Shown here piece after piece: positions 1 through 7,631 of a DNA stretch of 19,320 nucleotides. How positions within the stretch are numbered: the first letter of the stretch is position 1; the number at the start of each line of letters is the position of its first letter. The notes below the pieces were generated by a model that had not been told where the DNA came from, ran no database searches, and saw nothing but the letters and a program-made list of their open reading frames with translations. The DNA comes from Tieghemiomyces parasiticus (lineage: Eukaryota > Kickxellomycota > Dimargaritomycetes > Dimargaritales > Dimargaritaceae). The position numbers were made by a program, and so were the translations under genes. The DNA lies in the NCBI GenBank assembly GCA_027575765.1, contig JANBPT010000910.1, forward strand, positions 1 to 19,320, given 5' to 3'.

Positions 1-721
1 TATGTAGGAGACACGCTAGACTATATCTCTATGCTTGCGTCCCATTAATGAATAATTAATATTATACGTCAACATCCACCTGGTAGGGTTAAAATAGAGC
101 AGTAGAGGTACTGTGTAAAATGAAAAAATATATTCTAAAGAAAAGCTACAGCACAGACAGATGATGTCATTGAATGCCCTCCCGCCCACCCTGATGCGAA
201 GCTCCTAGGTCAAACGGGGGGTTTGCCACGCGCCCGTAGGCTCGGAAAGATGAACTACCCCCCACGTATAACTTGTCGCTCGATCGCGCGGGGGGGACGG
301 TGCAGTATCAAGTTGGCTGTTCGCCGCATACTCTCACCTGGTGACACGGTGGCAGCGCCCTGTGCTGTCCTCCGGAGCCGTAACCTGCGGGTCCTCGTGG
401 GCGCGAGGTATGAGTTGCGTACCCAGTATGGTACAAAATAACGCTACCCACCTGTGGGCATGGGACCATCGTATGGTTCGGTAGCGGTGACCATTTCGTC
501 TTGAATTTGGACAAGTGTAAAAGAGAGTGAGAGAGATAGAGAAGTCCCGGCTGGTTGGACCCAACGATGGCGGAGCTGGATGTATTAGCGCCGTGACACC
601 TGCGTGGATTCCTGTCCTGCCTGGTGGCTATACCGGTTCGAGCACCTCTTCGCCCCTAACTTTTCCACACCGGTCCAGACTGACTCATGCCCTGTCGTAG
701 TGGCCGACCATAACATCACCT

Positions 722-744
722 CCCCCCCCCCACACACACACACA
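722..744. repeat. poly-C followed by (CA)n microsatellite
   Basis: A run of ten C bases is followed directly by about seven CA units. It lies in non-coding sequence and is a typical slippage-prone simple repeat. Confidence 0.9.
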
Positions 745-1075
745 TACACTTTATTGTTCTTTGGGATCCCAGTCACTCTGAGTTGAGATGACCCTAGGCG
801 TGCCACGCGCCGCTAAGTACGCAATGACTACGCAAAGTAGCCGATACTCTCCCCTATTAGCTGGCAAGGACCCGTAGCGCACACCATTCGATTCCTGCGC
901 GTGGGCCTGTTGCTAGTGTAACCTCCTTCCTCTCCGCCGTTCAATCCGTGTGTCTCGGGTCCATCTCGTGGACCACACCCGCTGTGAGGTCTGCCATCTT
1001 TCGATACCGAACTTGCTTCATTGAGTCACCCGAGAATAGGGCGCTATACTGTTTTTTTTACCTGGCCTGTTGCCG

Positions 1076-1105
1076 TCTCTCTCTCTCTCTCTCTCTCGCG
1101 CGCGC
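1076..1105. repeat. (TC)n-(CG)n compound microsatellite
   Basis: About eleven TC units run straight into about four CG units. The alternating CG part could adopt Z-DNA, but no functional role can be read from the sequence. Confidence 0.9.
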
Positions 1106-1184
1106 CCTTCCCCTTCCCAAAAAAAAAACCAAGAACCTTCATAAATATAGAGGTTCTGGAGTCCAGCCGCCCCAATATCTGCTC

Positions 1185-1205
1185 TTTTTTTCAAAAAAAA
1201 TTTAT
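1185..1205. repeat. T7-C-A8-TTTAT motif, copy 1
   Basis: This AT-rich 21-mer is matched at 20 of 21 bases by a second copy at 1766-1786. It is nearly self-complementary (T-tract against A-tract). It could be a nucleosome-depleting tract or a chance product of low complexity. Confidence 0.55.
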
Positions 1206-1765
1206 TTAGGCTCTAGCACCGCTTACGTGTATAATTTTTGGAGCTGTTATTCCCACTCTGTACCCCAACCATTGTTGTGATTGTCACTCGTTGTTGTTTA
1301 ACAGACCCCTTACTAAAGGTAAGTTGTGGATCATATCCACTGTCCATGCGCCCGAGGTATCCGAGCGCCCCTCCCCCAGTTTTCGTGTCCACTCAGCCGT
1401 GTAAACTCAAAGTAAGCCGGTAAGTTTTAAAATCAGGGGTTACCCGGTCTTTGTCGCTTCCGGAGATTTTCCTCGGACCGAACTGTGACCGCTAGTGTTT
1501 CGTCATCAAGGATCCCTTGTCAGCGAGGTTCAGCATATTTTCACCTGGTACCATAGACTTGTTTTACCTGTGGGCTCTACCCTTCGTCATTACGTTTATT
1601 TTTTTTGTGTGTATGGGGGAGGGGTTGCCCCTCGTTTCACTTGCCTTGTGGTACTTGTAGCGCCAGCTGGACGCTTTGAGTACCGTTAGCTGTTTAAAAG
1701 TGGTACCAGGTCTGACCAAATTCGGTCGCCGGCCAAGCAACTTTGGTATGTGGTATTCAACGTGA

Positions 1766-1786
1766 TTTTTTTAAAAAAAAATTTAT
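1766..1786. repeat. T7-A9-TTTAT motif, copy 2
   Basis: Second copy of the AT-rich 21-mer at 1185-1205, differing only at the eighth base (A for C). The flanks are not obviously related, which argues against a long duplicated segment. Confidence 0.55.
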
Positions 1787-2562
1787 GGAGGAGTGCTCTG
1801 TCCTCCCCTATTTCAATCCCACCTATCTGTATACCTCTCAAATGCTCCCTCACCTTGCAAGGAATTTTCCTGAACGGCCTCGGGCGTGGTGGTCCTTCAA
1901 TGGGGAAATGGCCGGACCAAGCGACACGGATGCGGCCGCTAGCAGGCGAATTGTGACATGGTTATGTGACTCCCGCCCCTCTGAGTTCCTCAGGTTACGC
2001 GCTCTTTGCCAACGAATATTAATAATATGTGGCAGTGGAGTGCCCAATGCTCGAGCCTTCGTTTCTGAAGCATGTAACCCGCGGTCGTCTCTGGTGAGGA
2101 ACTGCTAATCCGCAGTGTCCTCGCTTCCTCCTGCCCTCTGCTTGGACAGGGAGAGGGGGGGAGTGACTGCGTGCACAAGAGCAGCCGGGTTGACCTGAGT
2201 CTGGATTCGGCCCCTGTGTTCCTCAGGGATAGGGTGTGTCCCAGTCGGAACTTAAACCGCAGTGGCGGGGTACAGGTCGCGGTTTATAGCTCAAGTCGCC
2301 TGTCTTTCCTACTGTCGCTACAAATACCTAAGCGCATCCCATCCGGGCCTTCTTCGGGATATTTGTCTGCCGGGACCTTCTGTCTTTCAAATGCCTTTTG
2401 TTAGCTACCCTTGCAGCTCCTGGTGCCATATCTGTCCGTCACTATTTACCACCCTAACTTATTTTGTATACCCCTACTCTCCTAATACCCATTATCAACT
2501 CAATATTGGTAACTGTCACAACACACTTACTCTCCTATTCTACTCGCACCTTCCTCCAAGCC

Positions 2563-3977
2563 ATGCGGGCCACCATTCTCATCACGGCGGTACTCCTGGC
2601 CGCCGCTCATGCTTCTGTCTCTGACACGCCCGCGGAAACCCTGCAGCCTATTGCGGCCGTGGCCGCCAAACACAACCTTTACCGTCGGCAGGACGTCCAA
2701 ACCGAGGTGAGTAACGTGCAGATTCCGGGGGGCCGGTGATGGAGGTGAGGGATCAGTGCCAGGTTTAGCCATACCATCCAACGCGGACCCAGTAACGGCC
2801 ACGACAGGATCCTCCCCCCACCGCAACCTCGCTGGCGAGTGTAGACGCGGCCTCCGTGGCCCAAAGTTCGGCGGATGAAATCCGGGGGGGGGAGGGTTTC
2901 CTCTTCCGACTCGCAGGCCGTCGAGACCCCCCTCCGTCTGCATTGCCTTCGCAGCCCCCCCCCGACTTCCTGAGTGTACTAAGCCCGTCGCACAACCATT
3001 TGTCCAACGCGGTACCATCCCAGATCCCGGAGTCCAAGGCGGTGTCGGTGCTCAATAGCCCCCTGTTGGATCCGGCTCCTCCTATTTCGGCCCCGGGGCC
3101 TGGCGGAGACCTCCCCGCCGACCTCCCGCCCTCACCACCCGTGGAACCTAATGCTGTGGTGGTGGCACCCATGGCGCCTGTCGAGGCCTTGGCTTTGACC
3201 ACAGCCCTGTCTAACCCCCTTGTTTCCCCTGAATTCTCGTTTACCCCCTTGCCGCCCCTGGACGGCCTTAATTCCCAACCTCTGTCCGCGACGCCCCAGT
3301 CCCTGGAAGCATCTTTACCGACGTCTGACGTCGACTCGTCAGCTAACCCGCCCCCAGTCGCCGAAGATGACAGTAATCTTGATTCCTCCGACCCCGACCC
3401 GGCGGTCACGGACGATCTAGCCCCACCATCGGTCGAAGTGCCCCCGGAGCCCGCTTCGGAGACCGCGGTCGTCGACTTGGCAGACCCCGAAGTCACCTCG
3501 GCTGCCCCCGTCGTCGAACCTACCAATGATCCCTTGGCTGACCTGGGCCCCGCCACCATTACTACCGCTGCAGCCGCCGCCGCCGCCAATATCATCACGC
3601 CGCTTCCCAGTGACTCGACATCCCTTCTGCCGCCTCCGATCGAACTTACTTCCGGCGGCGAGCAGCCGCCGGCCGCCCCCGCCTCTAGTAGCGACCGGGC
3701 CGAACCCGCCACCATCACCCCCACTCCCGATTCGCCCGTTGATTCCGCCACGGACGACCCTGATGACGCCGACCCCAAGGCCAGTACACGGTCCCGGATC
3801 ACTATCATTGAGACTCTGACCTCGACGCATGGTACCAGCCGTATCACCCGCACCCGCACCGCTACCGCCTCGGCCGCCGAAAAGACTGCGGATGAGAGCG
3901 GTGCGACGGTAGCCCACAAGGTTACCGCGGGGTCTGCCGTGGTATTGGGTATTATGCTTACTTTATGGCAGTTTTAG
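2563..3977 (+). CDS. GPI-anchored Pro/Ser/Ala-rich cell-surface protein (two exons)
   Basis: Predicted secreted, GPI-anchored wall or membrane protein of about 437 residues; no enzymatic domain is recognised. Exons are 2563-2706 and 2808-3977. Residues 1-17 form a signal peptide (basic residue 2, hydrophobic core, likely cut after AHA). A dibasic RR at 41-42 followed by Q resembles a Kex2 processing site. The body is low-complexity, rich in Pro, Ser, Thr, Ala, Asp and Glu, with a run of eight Ala encoded near 3570-3590, and looks mucin-like and probably O-glycosylated. The C terminus ends in about 18 uncharged, mostly hydrophobic residues right at the stop, after Ala/Ser/Gly-rich sequence, as expected of a GPI attachment signal. 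The start at 2563 is preferred because it begins the signal peptide; upstream in-frame ATGs give no sensible N terminus. Residues encoded around 2888-2935 look out of frame compared with the rest (see findings). Function unknown; wall structure or adhesion is inference. Confidence 0.75.
2707..2807 (+). other. spliceosomal intron of the GPI-protein gene
   Basis: The donor GTGAGT follows GAG at 2706, and the acceptor ACAG ends at 2807. The intron is 101 bp and phase 0. It contains in-frame stops in the downstream reading frame (TAG at 2766, TAA at 2793), so it must be removed to join the signal-peptide exon to the long second exon. A GTAAC sequence about 12 nt before the acceptor may be the branch site. 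It is the only intron I can support in the window. Confidence 0.7.
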
Positions 3978-4297
3978 GATCAGGTTTATACCCTTTGGTC
4001 AAACCTACATTCAACCAGTACCTATTATGTGTATTGCTGGCTCCTGGTCTCCCTTTCATCAATTCTTCTAGCACTGGGTATCTATCTATCTATTTAGTGG
4101 CTTTATATAGTCTCCAGGTGTGCTCCACTGTCTAGCTTACTTCTCGCGCCCCATATACATCAACATCCGTTTAGCACCTCCTCTGCCTACTGTTTTCCAA
4201 TAGCCTCCATGGCATACTATAGTCGGTCGCTGTTTTATACACTGATACGTGGCAGAAAGGCGTCTTTAGCTTGGGCCTGCTGATCTGTTCGTTACGC

Positions 4298-4313
4298 TAT
4301 ATATATATATATA
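4298..4313. repeat. (TA)8 microsatellite
   Basis: Eight consecutive TA units in non-coding sequence, about 320 bp after the stop of the GPI-protein gene. Confidence 0.9.
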
Positions 4314-4469
4314 CCATTCATTCGTGCTATATGCTCCTCGCTCTATTAATGTCATCAAATGGTAAAGTGCTATCGCCATAATTACGCCGATTGGATTGGC
4401 AGATAGGATCTCTCTCTTTCTCTCCCCTCCTTCCCTCCCTCCCTACCCTGCGTTTGAATAGCCTCACCA

Positions 4470-4475
4470 AATAAA
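4470..4475 (+). terminator. possible poly(A) signal AATAAA
   Basis: Canonical hexamer on the plus strand, but about 490 nt beyond the stop at 3977, unusually far. It may end a long 3' UTR of the GPI-protein gene or be fortuitous. Confidence 0.25.
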
Positions 4476-5295
4476 TATCCTATGACGTCTCGGTTGAGCA
4501 ATGGGGTTGATGGAGTTCAGACAGTGTCAGTCTTCGTCCACGTTAGACACAGGGGCGGTTTCAGCAGCAATCACGCCCGTGAGGCTGTTCACGTTAAATG
4601 AAGAAATCCCATAGTGTAGGCGACTAGGGAGGGGGAGAAGGTGTGGGGAGAGTGAGGATGCCCAGTCAATCTCGACCTCTCACCTCAAGTCTAAGTAAAG
4701 CTCGACTGAGGCTATTACATATTGGGTGTTGCGTGGGCTCATCGATCCTAAATATTTCGTTCCTCCAAAAGCAACGACAACTGCGGGATACCCCCGCCAA
4801 TCACCCTGTCATTCTTCCTACCCGGAGTGATCTCGTCTCATTTTGCCTTTTAGGGGAAGGGGCGGTTCCTCATACGTTGGCGTGTGGGAGTGTAAGGGTA
4901 TGTGAAAGCTGGAGAGGCTACGGGTGCTACTCCGCCCCACTGCTTACGTCTTACCGTAGAGAGGTGGGGAGGGTAACCAGTTTCTCCTACCTTACCTGAC
5001 CTTACCCGGCCAATGGATCCTACTGTTCAGGCCAGGTTGGGTATCCTAGGTCTTTATCCTGACACCTTCCACAGCTCTCTCTTCCTTTGAAGCTATTGGT
5101 ATTTCTTTCTTTTTTTCGCCCCTTTCCTCCTTTCTAACCTTTTGCCAAGGAGTAGGGAGGAGCTCGATTCTTTCTAAAGTCACATCCTCGTTAGCAGTCC
5201 GAGCAGCCATTAGCCAACGGTCTTACCTCTTCCGCCCGTTCAGTGGTACCTGCACTGACCGCTTAACAAACTACCATTCCAGTACACCCCATTCT

Positions 5296-5314
5296 CCTCC
5301 CTCCCTCCCTCCCT
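5296..5314. repeat. (TCCC)n tract in the ceramidase leader
   Basis: About five TCCC units on the coding strand, roughly 100 bp before the ceramidase start. Pyrimidine-rich tracts of this kind are common in fungal core promoters, so it may mark the transcription start region. Confidence 0.6.
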
Positions 5315-5411
5315 GAACGACAAATCCGCCCAGCGACCGTGCTCGATATCCGCTCCGTCCTCCCCTTCCCCGTCCTCCTCTGCCATCCCTGCCGCCTAGC
5401 CCCATAAGCCC

Positions 5412-6227
5412 ATGGACCCTGTCAGTGGTGGTTCCGACCATGCCTATTGGCATCCGCACACAGCGTCGGTGGACTGGTGCGAGGAGAACTACGAGGTATC
5501 GCGCTACGTGGTCGAGTTTTACAACACCCTGTCCTCCCTCGCCATGATCTTCTTTGGCGAGTTTGGTGCCCGCACGCCCTTGGTAGCCCAGGATGCGCGG
5601 TTTCGACGGGTGTTTCGCCTCATTGCCGTAGTGGGTATTGGTAGCGTACTGTTCCACGCCACACTCAAACACAGCACCCAAATGATGGACGAGCTGCCGA
5701 TGGTCTGGGTCATTAGTTACAGCACGTACTGCATCCTCCGGTCCGTCCACGGAGTCACCCACGGGGGCCTCCCGTGGCTGTTCGCCCTGCTCACCGCGAC
5801 GGCCACCTGTGCGGTGACCCTCACCAGCGGCCTGGTCCAGTTTATCACCTTCCACTTGGTCTACGATACCGTCCAGCTGCTGTGTTTGACCATGATCGTG
5901 CGGGTTTACTTGGAGCGCCGCCGAACGCACCCCGTGATCGCAGGGCTCGCTCGTACGGGATTCGGCCTGTTTCTGGTCGCCTGTCTGTGTTGGTTCGTAG
6001 ATACCTGTTTTTGTCCCTATGTCGACGGCGGGCTAAGGTCCTGGCTACCATTCAACCTACAACTCCACGCCTGGTGGCATGTCTTCGTGTCCCTCGGGTT
6101 CTACTACTTGTGTACCTTCCTCGTATTTGACGATCAACTCCGTAAGCACCGTGAGCCGCTCATCCGCTACCGCTGGTGCATCCTGCCGGAGGTCATCCTA
6201 GCTCCAATGAAAGGGTATCGCGATTGA
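5412..6227 (+). CDS. alkaline ceramidase (ACER/Ypc1-Ydc1 family)
   Basis: Integral ER/Golgi membrane hydrolase that splits ceramide (or phyto/dihydroceramide) into a sphingoid base and a fatty acid. The 271-residue length fits the family (human ACER3 is 267). All landmark residues are present: the N-terminal DWCEEN block with Ca-site residues D21, W22, E24, N26 and E35, the catalytic GS.LFH block with S78 and H82, D93 in MMDELPM, and the HAWWH motif with H219 and H223. H82, D93, H219 and H223 correspond to the Zn site of the ACER3 structure. Hydrophobic stretches near residues 34-52, 67-83, 95-112, 119-137, 140-162, 180-198 and 217-238 fit seven membrane segments. The gene is intronless. The start is fixed by an in-frame TAG at 5397 and a good GCCCATGG context. 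The 3' end is convergent with the small gene at 6444. Substrate preference cannot be read from sequence. Confidence 0.95.
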   Translation: MDPVSGGSDHAYWHPHTASVDWCEENYEVSRYVVEFYNTLSSLAMIFFGEFGARTPLVAQDARFRRVFRLIAVVGIGSVLFHATLKHSTQMMDELPMVWVISYSTYCILRSVHGVTHGGLPWLFALLTATATCAVTLTSGLVQFITFHLVYDTVQLLCLTMIVRVYLERRRTHPVIAGLARTGFGLFLVACLCWFVDTCFCPYVDGGLRSWLPFNLQLHAWWHVFVSLGFYYLCTFLVFDDQLRKHREPLIRYRWCILPEVILAPMKGYRD

Positions 6228-6410
6228 GCCGTCTGGCGGGGCCTGATACATTTAGGATGCTGGTTAGACACGGCGGGATGGAGGGGGGGTGGGGGATGGT
6301 GGCGATAATATAGCCCTCCACGCGCTCTAAACGCCCACCACTTGTACACTTACAAATTACTAGTCTCAAGCATAAATACATCAGCAGCTGTATACTGCCT
6401 GAATTTTTTG

Positions 6411-6416
6411 TTTATT
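6411..6416 (-). terminator. poly(A) signal of the small minus-strand gene
   Basis: TTTATT on the plus strand is AATAAA on the minus strand, 28 nt past the stop codon of the 82-residue reading frame. The spacing is ideal for a fungal 3' UTR and is the main independent support that this small ORF is a gene. Confidence 0.6.
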
Positions 6417-6443
6417 GTCATCAGGGCATTTACCACTGTAGTC

Positions 6444-6692
6444 CTATTCTTCCTCGTCACTACCCTCCGGCTCGCGGTGTTTCTTGGCGGGCTGCCTGGA
6501 AGTGACCGGCACGTGGGATGCCAGGGCCTGGTGGAGCTGTTCCAGCTGGTGCAGGGTCGTGATGGGCAGGTCCTGGCTCTTGACGTTCCGCTTGAGAAAC
6601 TTGCGCAGACGCTTAGCGGCCTCCTCATGTGAAAGCGGCTCTTCAGACAGGAGCTCGACCTCCATGGGGCGGGGTGGCCGGACTCCAGACAT
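6444..6692 (-). CDS. small charged protein of 82 residues, unknown function
   Basis: I do not recognise the family. The protein has a Pro-containing N terminus, then a run from about residue 10 to 58 rich in Glu, Lys, Arg, Leu and His that reads as amphipathic helices (the SHEEAAKRLRKFLKR region, then LHQLEQLHQAL), followed by a basic patch AKKHRE and an acidic tail GSDEEE. This pattern of helix, basic patch and acidic tail is common in small nucleolar or chromatin-associated proteins, but that is only a guess from composition. Reasons to believe it: good start context (GCCATGT), a canonical poly(A) signal 28 nt after the stop, non-repetitive protein-like composition, and convergent orientation to the ceramidase gene with a short 216-bp gap. 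No signal peptide or membrane segment. An overlapping longer minus-strand frame (6350-7000) is poorer. Confidence 0.6.
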   Translation of the reverse strand: MSGVRPPRPMEVELLSEEPLSHEEAAKRLRKFLKRNVKSQDLPITTLHQLEQLHQALASHVPVTSRQPAKKHREPEGSDEEE

Positions 6693-7040
6693 GGCGGATA
6701 AATCAGGCTAAAATGGTGGCGATGGTGGGTGGAGTTGTGGGCAATAGGCGAGAAGCAACCGCGGGCAGCACAGCTGGGTAAATATGGCGAAGCGTGGGAT
6801 GCGATAGGTATAACCCTGCCAATGAATGGGTACGTTAGAACTAGGGGAGGGGGCGGGAAAATTTGTTGACTGAACGTAGAGAGAGACCTTTGACGTTGGG
6901 ATGGAGAGTGAAGGGCTGGATGCTCGCCAGTAGTAAGTGCGGCTCGATGATTAGAGGGCGCCGAAGAAAAAAAAAAAAGGAGGAGGGCATAGTAATCCAC
7001 GGTTAACCGGGTGCATTTAGGTGGCGGTCTCGACGTCGAA

Positions 7041-7053
7041 ATTGGACCACGTG
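7041..7053 (-). promoter_or_regulatory. CCAAT box adjacent to an E-box (ATCACGTG)
   Basis: On the minus strand the order is ATCACGTG, then CCAAT three bases later. CACGTG is the core bound by bHLH factors such as Cbf1, and ATCACGTG fits the RTCACRTG consensus. The pair lies about 350 nt upstream of the start of the 82-residue gene. Both are short motifs and binding is inferred. Confidence 0.35.
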
Positions 7054-7408
7054 ATTTCCCATGATGGGCTAATCACCTACTTCACTAGTGGACTTTGGGC
7101 TACACTTTAGCCTTAAATAGATTGGTCTATGTAGCCCCTCCCCCTCTTTCAAAGCCAGCGCAGACCTCTGGTAGACACCATGTAAAATACAGCCGGCAAT
7201 ACACCTAAGCCAAACGACTCTGCTCTAGGGAGGGAATGGTGTATAGCAAACTCCCTTCGACTTCACTGTATCGTCTCGCTCGCTACTTAATACACAAGCC
7301 AGCATCCTACTAGATTTCCTTACTTGGTCGGTCACCACAAAGTTATACCAGCCCTCTTCAGTTCCTACAACATTGGATGGGCTTTTGTTAAAATGCGCAG
7401 ATTGGGGC

Positions 7409-7414
7409 TTTATT
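7409..7414 (-). terminator. possible poly(A) signal of the tyrosinase gene
   Basis: TTTATT on the plus strand gives AATAAA on the minus strand, about 218 nt beyond the tyrosinase stop. It is the nearest canonical hexamer, but the distance makes assignment uncertain. Confidence 0.35.
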
Positions 7415-7571
7415 AAAGGAGTCACCCTATAAAACTAACGCAGGTCGTTTCAGCTAGAATAAAGATAATACGTAATTGGTACCTAACATGTCAGAATTCG
7501 GGGGGAAGGGAAGTGAGGCGGGGTTGAGTGTGCCAACTTTGAAACCTTATTACTAAACTATCGGAGGGAAA

Positions 7572-7588
7572 GTGTGTGTGTGTGTGTG
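7572..7588. repeat. (GT)n microsatellite
   Basis: About eight GT units, lying in the probable 3' UTR of the tyrosinase gene about 45 bp past its stop. Confidence 0.9.
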
Positions 7589-7631
7589 GGGAAGGCGGGA
7601 GGAATGATTAACAGCGCATCGTCAACACACT

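Larger units (their letters stand above)
1..2562. other. gene-poor upstream region
   Basis: No open reading frame here reads like a protein: the candidates are short, mutually overlapping and rich in low-complexity translation. The stretch holds a C-run plus CA microsatellite near 722-744, a TC/CG run at 1076-1105, A- and T-tracts around 1120-1205 and 1766-1786, and good splice-donor hexamers at 1319 and 1420. The last 60 bases before 2563 are pyrimidine-rich, as is common just upstream of fungal start codons. Part of it is presumably promoter and 5' leader of the gene at 2563, but no boundary can be placed. Confidence 0.6.
3978..5411. other. spacer between GPI-protein gene and ceramidase gene
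   Basis: No convincing gene. It holds a TATC tetranucleotide run near 4079-4096, a (TA)8 run at 4298-4313, CCTT/CCCT-rich pyrimidine tracts near 4424-4444 and 5296-5314, a possible poly(A) signal AATAAA at 4470-4475, and CCAAT sequences at 4797-4801 and 5010-5014 that could belong to the ceramidase promoter. The ORF that opens at 4643 has no recognisable protein character. Confidence 0.6.
6693..7631. other. spacer upstream of the small gene and downstream of tyrosinase
   Basis: No convincing gene. Read on the minus strand it should contain the promoter of the 82-residue gene and the 3' UTR of the tyrosinase gene. It holds CACGTG at 7048-7053 next to a minus-strand CCAAT at 7041-7045, a possible minus-strand AATAAA at 7409-7414 and a GT microsatellite at 7572-7588. 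The 66-residue ORF ending at 7225 has no recognisable features. Confidence 0.55.

Noticed and set aside
625..645. GGTTCGAGCAC, similar to a tRNA B box
   Set aside because: No matching A box at the right distance and no acceptor stem can be formed.
855..895. TAGCTGGCAAGG followed by TTCGATTCC, resembling tRNA A and B boxes
   Set aside because: The two boxes are only about 30 nt apart and the flanks do not pair into a cloverleaf.
1743..2108. 121-codon plus-strand ORF
   Set aside because: Mixed composition without motif, overlapped by another ORF in a different frame, and begins in an A/T tract.
2765..3919. 384-codon open frame on the minus strand opposite the GPI-protein gene
   Set aside because: It is a Gly/Ser/Arg-rich mirror of a GC-rich, Pro/Ala/Ser-coding exon and shows no motif; the plus strand has signal peptide, intron and GPI tail.
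5271..5930. 219-codon minus-strand frame over the ceramidase gene
   Set aside because: Shadow of the ceramidase coding sequence; low-complexity translation, while the plus strand carries all catalytic residues.
6350..7000. 216-codon minus-strand frame overlapping the 82-residue gene
   Set aside because: Its translation is Ser/Pro/His-rich without motif, and it runs through the poly(A) signal region; the 82-codon frame fits the 3' signal better.
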